Shown piece by piece: positions 1 to 8,524 of a stretch of 64,000 nucleotides of DNA. Position numbers and translations under genes: made by a program. This DNA comes from Immundisolibacter cernigliae. GTDB taxonomy: Bacteria; Pseudomonadota; Gammaproteobacteria; Immundisolibacterales; Immundisolibacteraceae. Where the stretch lies: assembly GCF_001697225.1 (NCBI RefSeq), contig NZ_CP014671.1, positions 2,418,001-2,482,000 of the forward strand, read 5' to 3'. Every line of letters begins with the position of its first letter. Position 1 is the stretch's first letter. Under the pieces are notes generated by a model. It was not told where the DNA came from. It made no database searches and saw nothing but the letters and a program-made list of their open reading frames with translations.

Positions 1-1
1 C

Positions 2-1450
2 CGGCACGCGGCGGCGCAGGTTCTGGAGCGCGTGGACGATCGGCTGCGGCTGACGCTGACGGCCGCCGGACCGCTGGAGCGCCTCACCGGTGTGCTGGTG
101 CATGAGCGCGGCTGGGATGCCGCCGGTCAGGTGCGGGCGCTGGCGGTGGATGTGCCGATCCAGTCGCTGGCTGCCGCTGCGCCAGCCGGGCAGCCAGTGT
201 CGGTGCAGGCCGCGGACGGCGGCATGGGCCTTGCGCTTGCCGCCGGTCTGGCGGTGCTCGGCGGGCTGATCCTGAACCTCATGCCGTGCGTGTTTCCGGT
301 GCTGTCGGTCAAGGTGCTGAGCTTCATCCAGCTCGCGCACGGCGATCCGGGCCGGGTGCGGCGCCACGGGCTGGCGTTCCTGGGCGGCGTGCTGGTCAGT
401 TTCTGGTTGCTGGCCGGGTTGCTGCTGGCGCTGCGCGCGGCCGGCGGCGGCGTCGGCTGGGGATTTCAGTTGCAGTCACCCGGCTTCGTGGCGGCCATGG
501 CGCTGTTGCTGACGGCGGTGGGCCTTAACCTCATGGGTGTCTTCGAGGTCGGTCTTGGCCTGTCGCGCCTGGCCGGCAGCGCGCCGCAGCCGGCCGGCTA
601 TCCGGGCTCGTTCCTGACCGGCACGCTGGCGGTGCTGGTGGCCACGCCGTGCACCGCGCCGTTCATGGGTGCGGCACTCGGCTTTGCGCTGGCGCGCCCG
701 GCCTGGGAGGCGCTGACCATCTTCACGGCGCTCGGTCTTGGCATGGCCCTGCCGTATCTGCTGCTGGCGGAGTTGCCGGGACTGCTGGCGCGCCTGCCGC
801 GGCCGGGGCAGTGGATGGTTACGCTGCGGCAGGGGCTGGCGTTTCCGCTGTTCGCCACCGCCGTGTGGCTGGTGTGGGTGCTCGGGCGCCAGTCCGGGGT
901 GGATGCGGTCGGCTTGTTGCTGCTCGCGGCGCTGGGCGTCGGCTTCGCCGCCTGGGGGGTCGGGCATGCGCAGCGGGGCGCACGGCGCTGGCTGCCCGGC
1001 GGCGTGGTGGTGATCGGCCTGGGCGTGGCGGCGGTGCTGGGCTTTGCGGCGGCCATGCGCCCGGCGGCGGTCGCCGAAAATCAGGCGACTCTCTCGACGG
1101 CCACTGCGGCCGGCATCGACTGGCAGCCGTGGTCGCCGGCGGCGGTCGACGCACTGCGCGCCACCGGCCGGCCAGTGTTCGTCGATTTCACGGCCGCTTG
1201 GTGCATCAGCTGCCAGGTGAACAAGCAGGTGGCGCTGGATACGGCGGCGGTGGCGGCCCGCTTTGCCGAACTCGGCGTGGTCACGCTGCAGGCCGACTGG
1301 ACGCGCTATGACCCGGCGATCACGCAGGCGCTGGCCGGTTTCGGCCGCAGCGGTGTGCCGCTGTATGTGTACTACCCACCCGGCGCGCCGCCGCAGCTGC
1401 TGCCGGCGGTGCTCACGCCGGGGCTGGTGCTCGAGGCGCTGGCGGACTGA
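2..1450 (+). CDS. DsbD/ScsB-type thiol:disulfide interchange protein, 5'-truncated by the window edge
   Basis: Inner-membrane protein that passes electrons from cytoplasmic thioredoxin to periplasmic thiol proteins. The frame is open from base 2 with no stop, so the true start lies outside the window; a GTG at 32 is the first start codon inside it. What remains is the end of the periplasmic N-terminal region, a membrane core of about eight hydrophobic segments with the two paired cysteines of the DsbD core (in NLMPCVFPV near base 287 and ATPCTAPF near base 650), and a C-terminal thioredoxin-like domain with a WCISC active site near base 1200. All redox cysteines expected for the membrane and C-terminal domains are present. 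It is convergent with the methyltransferase gene. Whether it is DsbD proper or ScsB/CcdA-like depends on the missing N-terminus. Confidence 0.88.
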   Translation, partial: RHAAAQVLERVDDRLRLTLTAAGPLERLTGVLVHERGWDAAGQVRALAVDVPIQSLAAAAPAGQPVSVQAADGGMGLALAAGLAVLGGLILNLMPCVFPVLSVKVLSFIQLAHGDPGRVRRHGLAFLGGVLVSFWLLAGLLLALRAAGGGVGWGFQLQSPGFVAAMALLLTAVGLNLMGVFEVGLGLSRLAGSAPQPAGYPGSFLTGTLAVLVATPCTAPFMGAALGFALARPAWEALTIFTALGLGMALPYLLLAELPGLLARLPRPGQWMVTLRQGLAFPLFATAVWLVWVLGRQSGVDAVGLLLLAALGVGFAAWGVGHAQRGARRWLPGGVVVIGLGVAAVLGFAAAMRPAAVAENQATLSTATAAGIDWQPWSPAAVDALRATGRPVFVDFTAAWCISCQVNKQVALDTAAVAARFAELGVVTLQADWTRYDPAITQALAGFGRSGVPLYVYYPPGAPPQLLPAVLTPGLVLEALAD

Positions 1451-1514
1451 TCGCCGGTCGCGCTGCCGCAGGTGGGCCAGGCCAGTGGGCAGCCCGGGAC
1501 CGGCCGACCGTCGA

Positions 1515-2459
1515 TTACTGCGTGGCCTGCCCGGCCGGCTCGGCGAGCGGCTTGCGAAAGCGCAGCGTCATGCGGTCGGATTCGCCGATCGCCAGGTATT
1601 TCTCGCGATCCTTGTCGCCCAGGCGCAGCGACGGCGGCAGGCTCCACACGCCGGCTTCGTGGTCCTTGGTGTCGGCCGGGTTGGCGTTGATCTCGCTACT
1701 GGCCTCCAGTTCGAAGCCGGCCGCGCGGGCCAGCGCGATCACCTGATCCTGGCCGACATAGCCGGACTTGTCGCCGTCGGGCACGTCGCCGGCCGCGCGG
1801 TGTTCGACCACGCCCAGCACGCCGCCGGGTTTCAGCACCTCGTAAAAGCCCTTGAACATGGCCTCGGCCTGACCGGCCGCCAGCCAGTTATGGACGTTGC
1901 GGAAGGTCAGCACGGTGTCGATGGAGTCCGTCGCGCCGAAGTTCGGCCTGGCGGCGTCGATTTCGCGCAGTGTGGGCTGGCCGTAGATGTCCGGCCGGGC
2001 CGCCAGCTTGGCGCGCAGGTCGGCGTTCTGTTTTGTGAAGTACTCGCGCACGCGCTCGTCGGGCGCCGCGGCCGGGTCCGAGATGGCGCCGACGTAGTGG
2101 CCCTGCTGGCGCACGAATGGCACCAGTATTTCCGTGTACCAACCGCGGCCGGGCGCTATCTCGAGCACCCGCTGATCGGCGCTGACGCCGAAAAAATCCA
2201 GCGTTTCCTTCGGATGCCGCCAGATGTCGCGGGCCACGTTGGCCGGATCGCGCCAGTCGCCGGCGATCACGCTCTCCAGCGTCGTTGCGGGTGACGGAGC
2301 CTGCGGCGCCGGCGCTGCGACGGACGCGGTCGGTGCGTCGGCTTGCACAGCCGCGGTGGGTGCTGCCGGCGCGGACGCCGATTCGGGTTCGGCCTGTTCG
2401 CGGCCGCAGCCGGCAAGGCTCAGGGCAAACGCGACGGTAGCCAGTATGTGCAGCTTCAT
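1515..2459 (-). CDS. Class I SAM-dependent methyltransferase-like lipoprotein
   Basis: A 314-residue protein. Residues 1-18 look like a lipoprotein signal peptide with a lipobox LAGC (Cys18), followed by a long Ala/Pro/Glu-rich linker to about residue 75. The rest is a Rossmann-type methyltransferase fold: motif I LEIAPGRGWYTE, a later acidic segment, and a DTVLTFRNVHNW segment typical of the predicted methyltransferase family COG4798. SAM is cytoplasmic, so a secreted lipid-anchored version is odd; the substrate is unknown. An AGGAGG-type site precedes the ATG. It is monocistronic, convergent with the DsbD-like gene upstream in the window and co-directional with the SDR gene. Confidence 0.8.
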   Translation of the reverse strand: MKLHILATVAFALSLAGCGREQAEPESASAPAAPTAAVQADAPTASVAAPAPQAPSPATTLESVIAGDWRDPANVARDIWRHPKETLDFFGVSADQRVLEIAPGRGWYTEILVPFVRQQGHYVGAISDPAAAPDERVREYFTKQNADLRAKLAARPDIYGQPTLREIDAARPNFGATDSIDTVLTFRNVHNWLAAGQAEAMFKGFYEVLKPGGVLGVVEHRAAGDVPDGDKSGYVGQDQVIALARAAGFELEASSEINANPADTKDHEAGVWSLPPSLRLGDKDREKYLAIGESDRMTLRFRKPLAEPAGQATQ

Positions 2460-2566
2460 GGCGAACTCCTCCTGTGCGGGCGTTCCCCGAGCCTAACATC
2501 AGGAGCGCAGCTGCGCGGCGCGATTGATCGGCTGACCGCCCGCCGCAGCCGGGCTCCTGCAGTTCC

Positions 2567-3328
2567 CTAACGTGCCGTCCAGCCGCCGTCGACCACCATT
2601 TCCGAGCCGGTCATGAAGGACGATTCGTCCGAGGCCAGGAACAGCACCGCTGAGGACACCTCGTCCGGATCGGCGGCGCGGCGCTGTAGCTGCACGCCGA
2701 GCATGCGGTCGCGGACCTCGCCCTCGCGCGCCAGCAGGCCGTCCAGCATCGGTGTATCGATCAGGCCGGGATGGACCGAATTGACGCGGATGTTGAATGC
2801 CGTCAGGTCCGCCGCGGCGGCCTTGGTCAGCAGGCGCACGGCGCCCTTGCTGGCGCAATAGGCGGATGCCATCGCTCCGCCGACGATGCCGAACACGGAC
2901 GAGATGTTGATGATGCTGCCGCCGCGGCCCTGATCGCGCATTTTCCGGCCCACAGTACGCACGCCCAGGAACACGCCGCGGGCGTTGATGGCCATCACGC
3001 GATCCCACTCGTCGACGCCGATGTCGAGGACCGAAACGGTGCTGCTCGACACACCGGCGTTGTTTACCAGCACGTCGATGCGGCCAAAGCGCACGCAGGC
3101 GGCGTCAACCACGCCTTCCCAGGCGGCCTCGTCGGTTACGTCGTGCGGCCAGGCGGCCGCCTCGGCACCCCTGGCCTGAGCCGCCGCCAGCGTTTCGGCC
3201 AGGCCCGTCTGGTCGCGGTCGGTAATGGCCAGGCTGGCGCCCTCAGCGGCCAGGCGCAGTGCATGCGCGCGGCCCATGCCCGATGCCGCGCCGGTGATGA
3301 ACACGACCTTGCCGCTGACACGTCCCAT
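2567..3328 (-). CDS. Short-chain dehydrogenase/reductase (SDR, classical type)
   Basis: A 253-residue cytoplasmic NAD(P)-dependent oxidoreductase. The cofactor motif TGAASGMG lies at residues 12-19, the structural NNAG motif near residue 90, and the catalytic Ser and YxxxK (YCASK) near residues 140-160. Length is normal for classical SDRs. The C-terminus carries the usual SSFMTGSEMVVDGGW segment. A CAGGAGA site precedes the ATG. The kappa-GST/HCCA-isomerase gene lies 196 bp upstream on the same strand and the two could share a pathway, for example aromatic degradation, but that is inference. The substrate cannot be deduced. Confidence 0.9.
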   Translation of the reverse strand: MGRVSGKVVFITGAASGMGRAHALRLAAEGASLAITDRDQTGLAETLAAAQARGAEAAAWPHDVTDEAAWEGVVDAACVRFGRIDVLVNNAGVSSSTVSVLDIGVDEWDRVMAINARGVFLGVRTVGRKMRDQGRGGSIINISSVFGIVGGAMASAYCASKGAVRLLTKAAAADLTAFNIRVNSVHPGLIDTPMLDGLLAREGEVRDRMLGVQLQRRAADPDEVSSAVLFLASDESSFMTGSEMVVDGGWTAR

Positions 3329-3406
3329 GCTGTTTCTCCTGTCTTGTGTGTGTTGGAAAAAATACGCTCAGGTTTGAAGCCGGCTTGCCCCCGCGGGAGA
3401 CCTGCC

Positions 3407-3416
3407 GGGGGGGGGG
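3407..3416. repeat. Homopolymeric G10 tract between the HCCA-isomerase and SDR genes
   Basis: Ten consecutive G on the + strand (C10 on the coding strand), about 80 bp upstream of the SDR start and inside the 196-bp intergenic stretch 3329-3524. Such tracts are prone to slippage. No strong promoter was recognised in the rest of that stretch. Confidence 0.9.
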
Positions 3417-3524
3417 CGAAAGGGTGATCTGGAGATTCGCGGCGAGGGCGCCGTTCCCACATCGACGCCGGTCCCTAATCGGTAGCGCTCCGGCGCAGCA
3501 GCCGTGCCGTTGGCGGGGGCGCCT

Positions 3525-4118
3525 TCAGGCACGCGCCGCGCCAAGCTCGGTCAAATGCTCGGCCAGAAAATCCAGCCGGTCGTTGCCCCAGAACACCTCC
3601 TCGCCGACCACGAAGCTGGGCACGCCGAACACGCCGACCGCCTGTGCCTGCTGCATGTGCTCGGCCAGACGCCCCCGCAAGGCCGGGTCGTCCACGGCCG
3701 CGGCCAGCGCGGCCGGATCGAGTCCTGCCCGCCGGCCGGCGTCCCTGAGCACGTTGATGTCGCCGATGTCGCGGCCCTCGCCCCATTCGGCGTGCATCAG
3801 CTCCACCACGTACTCGCGCAGGCGCCCCTGCTGCTCGGCCAGCAGCGAGCCGGCGCCGGCGCGCGTGGGGTCGGTGGTCACCGGCGGCGGGTTGAACGGG
3901 ATGCCCAGGCGCCGGCACCAGCGGCGCACGTCCTGGCGGGCGATCGGCAGCTTGCCCTTGGCGCGCTCGGGCGACGAGCGGCCGTCCCAGCCGCCCAATG
4001 GCCGCCACTCGAAGTGGCAGTCGAAGCGGTCCAGGATGCCGAACATGGACTTCGACGCGAGGTAGCAGTACGGGCTGCGGAAGTTGAAGAACACCGTCAC
4101 CGGAACGTGCCTGCTCAT
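3525..4118 (-). CDS. 2-hydroxychromene-2-carboxylate isomerase / kappa-class GST (DsbA-like fold)
   Basis: A 197-residue thioredoxin-fold enzyme, probably glutathione-dependent. The N-terminus has the family signature FNFRSPYCYLA, in which the catalytic Ser of HCCA isomerases and kappa GSTs replaces the first Cys of a DsbA CxxC. The C-terminus has the GVFGVPSFVVGEEVFWGNDRL segment with the cis-Pro (VPSF). The frame is open for 44 codons further upstream, but the ATG at 4118 sits behind a clear AGGAGG and starts exactly where the fold begins, so it is preferred. Family members isomerise 2-hydroxychromene-2-carboxylate in naphthalene degradation or act on other aromatics. No other naphthalene genes are seen here. 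Confidence 0.87.
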   Translation of the reverse strand: MSRHVPVTVFFNFRSPYCYLASKSMFGILDRFDCHFEWRPLGGWDGRSSPERAKGKLPIARQDVRRWCRRLGIPFNPPPVTTDPTRAGAGSLLAEQQGRLREYVVELMHAEWGEGRDIGDINVLRDAGRRAGLDPAALAAAVDDPALRGRLAEHMQQAQAVGVFGVPSFVVGEEVFWGNDRLDFLAEHLTELGAARA

Positions 4119-4236
4119 GCGCTGCCTCCTCTTGATTGGCCGCAGATTATCAGTCCGCGCGGCCTGCCGGTGCTGCGGGTGATCGGCTATCCTGCCCAGC
4201 CATTTCCGCCGTCTTTCCGGTAGCCAGGACAGTCCC

Positions 4237-5235
4237 ATGAGCGAGCGCATTTCCCTGCTTCAGCACCTTACCCTGGCCGCCCGTGCCGGGCATCTGGATC
4301 CCGCCCTGGTTACTGTGGTGCAGCAGATCGGCGCCGCCAGCCGGGAGATTTCGGCGGCGCTGACGCGCGCTGCCCTGGCCGGGGTGCTGGGCGCGGTCGA
4401 AACCTCCAACGCCTCCGGCGAGACGCAGAAAAAGCTCGACGTGCTGGCCAACGACGCCTTCCTGCAGGCGCTGTCCTGGACCGGCGCGGTGGCGGGCATC
4501 GCATCCGAGGAACTCGACGGTCCGTACCCGGTGCCCGGCGCGACCGGCGACTATCTGGTGCTGCTGGACCCGCTGGATGGCTCGTCGAACATCGACGTCA
4601 ACATCTCGGTCGGGTCGATCTTCTCGATCCTGCGGGCGCGCAGCGGCGCCGCCGGGTTGACCGATGCGGATTTTCTGCAACCGGGCACGGCGCAGGTTTG
4701 CGCCGGATTTACCGTGTACGGCCCGGCCACGGTGATGGTGCTGTGCTTCGGCCACGGCGTGCAGGGCTTCACGCTGGACCCGGTCAGCGGCGAGTTCCTG
4801 CTCACGCAAGCCGACATCCGCATCCCGGAGCGCACCTCCGAGTACGCCATCAACGCCTCCAACCAGCGCTGGTGGCAGCCGCCGGTGCAGCGCTACATCG
4901 CCGAGTGCATGGCCGGCAAGGACGGCCCGCGCGGGCGGGACTTCAACATGCGCTGGGTGGGCTCGATGGTGGGCGACGTGTACCGCCTGCTGACCCGCGG
5001 CGGCATCTTCATGTATCCGCGTGACACCAAGGACGCCAGCAAGCCCGGCAAGCTGCGCCTGATGTACGAGGCCAACCCGATCGGCTACGTGGTGGAACAT
5101 GCCGGCGGCGCGGCCAGCACCGGCTACGAGCGCATTCTGGATATCCCGCCCGAGAAAGTGCACCAGCGCGTGGCGGTGATCCTGGGTTCCAAGGAAGAGG
5201 TCGACACCGTGGTCGCGTACCACCGGGCCGGCTGA
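4237..5235 (+). CDS. fbp: Fructose-1,6-bisphosphatase, class I
   Basis: Hydrolyses fructose-1,6-bisphosphate to fructose-6-phosphate in gluconeogenesis (or the Calvin cycle). The 332-residue length is normal for the class. The metal- and substrate-binding core is intact: SEELDGPYPV, LLDPLDGSSNIDVNISVGSIFSI around residues 90-130, and the later RWVGSMVGDVYRLL and GGIFMYPRD segments. The start at MSERISLLQHL matches the usual N-terminus. It is divergent from the HCCA-isomerase gene (118 bp apart) and convergent with macB, so it is transcribed alone. No Calvin-cycle genes are adjacent. Confidence 0.96.
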   Translation: MSERISLLQHLTLAARAGHLDPALVTVVQQIGAASREISAALTRAALAGVLGAVETSNASGETQKKLDVLANDAFLQALSWTGAVAGIASEELDGPYPVPGATGDYLVLLDPLDGSSNIDVNISVGSIFSILRARSGAAGLTDADFLQPGTAQVCAGFTVYGPATVMVLCFGHGVQGFTLDPVSGEFLLTQADIRIPERTSEYAINASNQRWWQPPVQRYIAECMAGKDGPRGRDFNMRWVGSMVGDVYRLLTRGGIFMYPRDTKDASKPGKLRLMYEANPIGYVVEHAGGAASTGYERILDIPPEKVHQRVAVILGSKEEVDTVVAYHRAG

Positions 5236-5278
5236 GCGGCGTGCAGCGGTCCGACTGCCTGGCTTCTGGCGCCGCCGC

Positions 5279-7207
5279 TCACTCCGCCGCCAGCGCCACC
5301 ACCGGATCCAGCCGCGCCGCCTTGCGGGCCGGCAGATAGCCGAACACCAGCCCGGTGCCTACCGCGGACAGGAAGGCCATGACCGCCGGCGTGGCGGCGA
5401 AGATCACCTGCATGCCGGCCAGGCGCAGCGCCAGGCCGACGCCAAAGCCGAGTGCCAAACCAAACAGCCCGCCGACCGTGCACACCACGGCCGCCTCGGT
5501 GTTGAACTGCAGCAGGATGTCGCGCATGCGCGCGCCGGTGGCCATGCGGATGCCGATCTCGCGCGTGCGCTCGGTGACGCTGACCAGCATGATGTTCATC
5601 ACGCCGATGCCGCCGACCAGCAGCGAGATGGCGGCCACGGTGCCCAGCATCAGCGTGAGCGTGTTGTAGGCGGTGCTGGCGGCATCCAGGATCGACGCCA
5701 GGTTGCGTACGCTGAAGTCCTCGGTGCGGTGACGCGCGATCAGCAGCTGGCGGATGGCCTCCTGCGTGGCATCCATGGTGGCCAGGTCCGCCACCTTGAC
5801 GGTCAGTGCGTTCAGGTACGGCCGCCCGAACAGGCGCACGAAGCCGGTGGTGATCGGTACCAGCACCACGTCGTCCTGGTCGCCGCCCCAGTTGGAGGCG
5901 CCCTTCTCGCCCATCACACCGATGACCTCGAACGGCACGTTGCGCACCAGCAGGTAGCGCCCGACCGGATCGACGCCGCCCGGAAACAGCGTCTGCGCCA
6001 CGGTTTGCCCCAGCACTGCCACCGGCGCATAGCCGCGCAGGTCGCGTTCGCCGAAAAAGCTGCCGGCGGCCACCGGCCAGTCGCGCACGTCCGGCAGGCC
6101 GGTGTCGCTGCCCTGTACGGTGGTCTGGTAGTCGACGTTGCCGGCGCGCACGGTCAGGCGATTGCTGCGTTCCGGCAGTACCTGCAGCACGTTGGGCAGG
6201 GCGGCGATGGCGGTGGCGTCCTCGGGCACCAAGGTGACGACATCGCCGCCGCCGCGAATGCCGGGCGCGCCGGGCCGCACCATTATCAGGTTGGTGCCCA
6301 TGGCGGTGATCTGGGCCAGCACCTGCTGCTTGCCGCCTTCGCCGACCGCCAGCATGGCCACCACCGACGCCACGCCGATGACGATGCCCAGCAGCGTCAG
6401 CGCGGTGCGCAGGGCATTGGCGCGCAGCGAGCGCAGAGCCATGCGCGTGGCCTCGCCAAGTTCCGGCACCAGCACGGTGGCGGGCTCGGCCGGCGCCACG
6501 CCGGCGGGCGTGGGCGCTTGTGCCCGGTCGGCCGGCTGATCGTCCACGATGCGCCCGTCGGCGATGCGCACCACGCGCTGGGCGTGCGCGGCGACCTGGG
6601 CATCGTGCGTGATCAGCACCACCGTGCGCCCGGCCTGGTGCAGGCGCTCAAGCAGCGTCATCAATTCCGCGCTGCTCTTGCTGTCCAGCGCCCCGGTCGG
6701 TTCGTCGGCCAGGATCACCGGCGGGTCGTTGATCAGCGCACGGGCAATGGCGACCCGCTGCTGCTGGCCGCCGGACAGTTCGTTCGGGTGGTGCCCGGCG
6801 CGGTCGGCAAGACCCAGTTCGTCCAACAGGCGCCGCGCGCGGTCTGCCCGCTCGGTCTTGGGCAGGCCGGCGTAGATGGCCGGCATCTCCACGTTGGCCT
6901 GCGCGCTGGCGCCGCCGAGCAGGTTGTAGCGCTGGAACACGAAGCCGAAGGTCTGGCGGCGCAGCGCGGCCAGCTGGTCGGAATCGAGCGCCGCCACGTC
7001 CTGGCCGCGGACCCGGTAGCGGCCGCTGTCGGGCCGGTCCAGACAGCCGATGATGTGCATCAGCGTGCTCTTGCCGGAGCCGGACTGGCCCATGATGGCC
7101 ACGAACTCGCCGGCCTCGATGTTCAGCGACACGCCGTCGAGCGCCCGCACCTGCCCGGCACCGCTGCCGTAGTGGCGTGCGATGTCGGTCAGTTCCAGCA
7201 GCGGCAT
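5279..7207 (-). CDS. macB: MacB-type macrolide/lipoprotein ABC exporter, fused ATPase-permease
   Basis: The 642-residue inner-membrane component of a tripartite efflux system. The N-terminal ABC domain (about 1-230) has Walker A GQSGSGKST, signature LSGGQQQRVAIARAL and Walker B VILADEPTGALD. A membrane segment near residue 270, a large periplasmic domain and three C-terminal segments of the FtsX/MacB type follow, including the conserved VTERTREIGIRMATGAR loop. The frame is open 115 codons upstream, but MPLLELTDIARHYG at 7207 is the canonical MacB start. macA lies 91 bp upstream on the same strand. No TolC gene is present in the window, so the outer-membrane partner must be elsewhere. Confidence 0.95.
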   Translation of the reverse strand: MPLLELTDIARHYGSGAGQVRALDGVSLNIEAGEFVAIMGQSGSGKSTLMHIIGCLDRPDSGRYRVRGQDVAALDSDQLAALRRQTFGFVFQRYNLLGGASAQANVEMPAIYAGLPKTERADRARRLLDELGLADRAGHHPNELSGGQQQRVAIARALINDPPVILADEPTGALDSKSSAELMTLLERLHQAGRTVVLITHDAQVAAHAQRVVRIADGRIVDDQPADRAQAPTPAGVAPAEPATVLVPELGEATRMALRSLRANALRTALTLLGIVIGVASVVAMLAVGEGGKQQVLAQITAMGTNLIMVRPGAPGIRGGGDVVTLVPEDATAIAALPNVLQVLPERSNRLTVRAGNVDYQTTVQGSDTGLPDVRDWPVAAGSFFGERDLRGYAPVAVLGQTVAQTLFPGGVDPVGRYLLVRNVPFEVIGVMGEKGASNWGGDQDDVVLVPITTGFVRLFGRPYLNALTVKVADLATMDATQEAIRQLLIARHRTEDFSVRNLASILDAASTAYNTLTLMLGTVAAISLLVGGIGVMNIMLVSVTERTREIGIRMATGARMRDILLQFNTEAAVVCTVGGLFGLALGFGVGLALRLAGMQVIFAATPAVMAFLSAVGTGLVFGYLPARKAARLDPVVALAAE

Positions 7208-7298
7208 CAGGCCACCTCGGAACGCGTTTCGCGCCGGCCGTTGCGGGCAACCAGGCCGTCCCGCAAAAAACCCGGGGAGGGTTGCTTCGAGCTTCCCA

Positions 7299-8444
7299 TC
7301 AGAAAAAGCCCCGCCGCCGCGCCGCCTTGGTCTCGGCCGGGCGTGGAATGGCGATCTGCTCGCCCTCGACCAGGCCGCTGCGCACCTGCGCGAACTGGCG
7401 CGACAGCAGGCCCACCTGCACCACGCGGGTGGCCAGTGTTTCGCCCTCCCGCACGCGCAGCTCGTAGGCCTGCGTGCCGGGCTGGTCCTGGTCCGGCCGG
7501 CGCTGGCCAAGCGCCGACGTGGGCACGGCGAGTGTGTTCCTGGCCTCGCCAAGAATGAAGAACACCTGCGTGCTCATGCCGTTCATCAGCTGCCGATCGC
7601 GGTTGTCGACGTCCACCAGCACGTTGTAGAGCACCACTTCGTTGAGCACTTCCGGCGACGGCAGCACCTGGCGCACGGTGGCCTGCCAGCGCCGGTCCAG
7701 CGCGCCCAGCGTTGTGAACTCGGCGGCGGTGCCGGGGCGGATGCGCATCACGTCCGCTTCCGCCACCTGGGCGCGCACGGTCATGGTGTCCAGGTCCGCG
7801 ATCTGCACGATGACCGGTGCCATCTGGTTGGCGTTCAGGGTCTGGCCCTCGCGCGAGGTCTGCGTGACCACCGTGCCGGCCATCGGGGCGTAAATCTTCG
7901 TGTAGCCCAGATTGGTCTGGTCGCCGCTGAGGGTGGAGCGGGCCTCCTCGATCTGCGCGGCGATGGATTTGACCGCGGCCTCGGCCACGCGCAGGTCGGC
8001 CTCGCTTTGTTCGAGCTGCTCCTGGCTGGTGGCCTGCTCGGCGATCAGGCCGCGATTGCGCTCCAGTATGAGGCGGCTGTTTTGCAGCACGGCCTGCTGC
8101 TGGGCAAGCTGGGCAGTCAGCGAGGCGATGCGCGCCTGGCCGCTGGCGACGCGGGTGGCAAAAATGCGCGGGTCGATTTCGGCGATCAGCTGGCCTTTTT
8201 CGACCACGTCGCCGATTTCGACGTGCAGGCGGCTGAGCTGTCCGGACACCTGCGCGCCCACGTCGACGTAGGACTTGGGCTCGAGCTTGCCCTGGGCGGT
8301 GACCGTTTCGGTCAGGTCCCGGCGCGTCACCGGCTCGAAGGCAAGGCCGGCCGGCAGTGCGGCCGGCGTGTCGCGCTGCCACAGGGCCAATCCGGCGCCC
8401 GCCAGAGCCAGCAGGACGATGGCGGCTATCCAACGCTTGTTCAT
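7299..8444 (-). CDS. macA: MacA-type periplasmic adaptor (membrane fusion protein)
   Basis: A 381-residue adaptor linking MacB to an outer-membrane channel. It has an N-terminal membrane anchor (NKRWIAAIVLLALAGAGLAL), split biotinyl-lipoyl half-domains (VTAQGKLEPKSYVDVGAQVSGQL and IYAPMAGTVVTQTSREGQTL), a long coiled-coil hairpin rich in Ala, Gln and Glu between them (about residues 95-165), and a C-terminal beta domain. The start at 8444 is chosen because MNKRWIAA begins directly at the anchor; an ATG at 8468 would add eight residues, and neither has a strong ribosome-binding site. It forms an operon with macB and is divergent from the PP-loop gene. Confidence 0.93.
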   Translation of the reverse strand: MNKRWIAAIVLLALAGAGLALWQRDTPAALPAGLAFEPVTRRDLTETVTAQGKLEPKSYVDVGAQVSGQLSRLHVEIGDVVEKGQLIAEIDPRIFATRVASGQARIASLTAQLAQQQAVLQNSRLILERNRGLIAEQATSQEQLEQSEADLRVAEAAVKSIAAQIEEARSTLSGDQTNLGYTKIYAPMAGTVVTQTSREGQTLNANQMAPVIVQIADLDTMTVRAQVAEADVMRIRPGTAAEFTTLGALDRRWQATVRQVLPSPEVLNEVVLYNVLVDVDNRDRQLMNGMSTQVFFILGEARNTLAVPTSALGQRRPDQDQPGTQAYELRVREGETLATRVVQVGLLSRQFAQVRSGLVEGEQIAIPRPAETKAARRRGFF

Positions 8445-8524
8445 GTCTGCAAAACCCGTGTTTTCCATGTGATTGCGGCCGCACCGGTACCATAGTCGGC
8501 CCCCCGCACCGTGTTCCCACCGCC

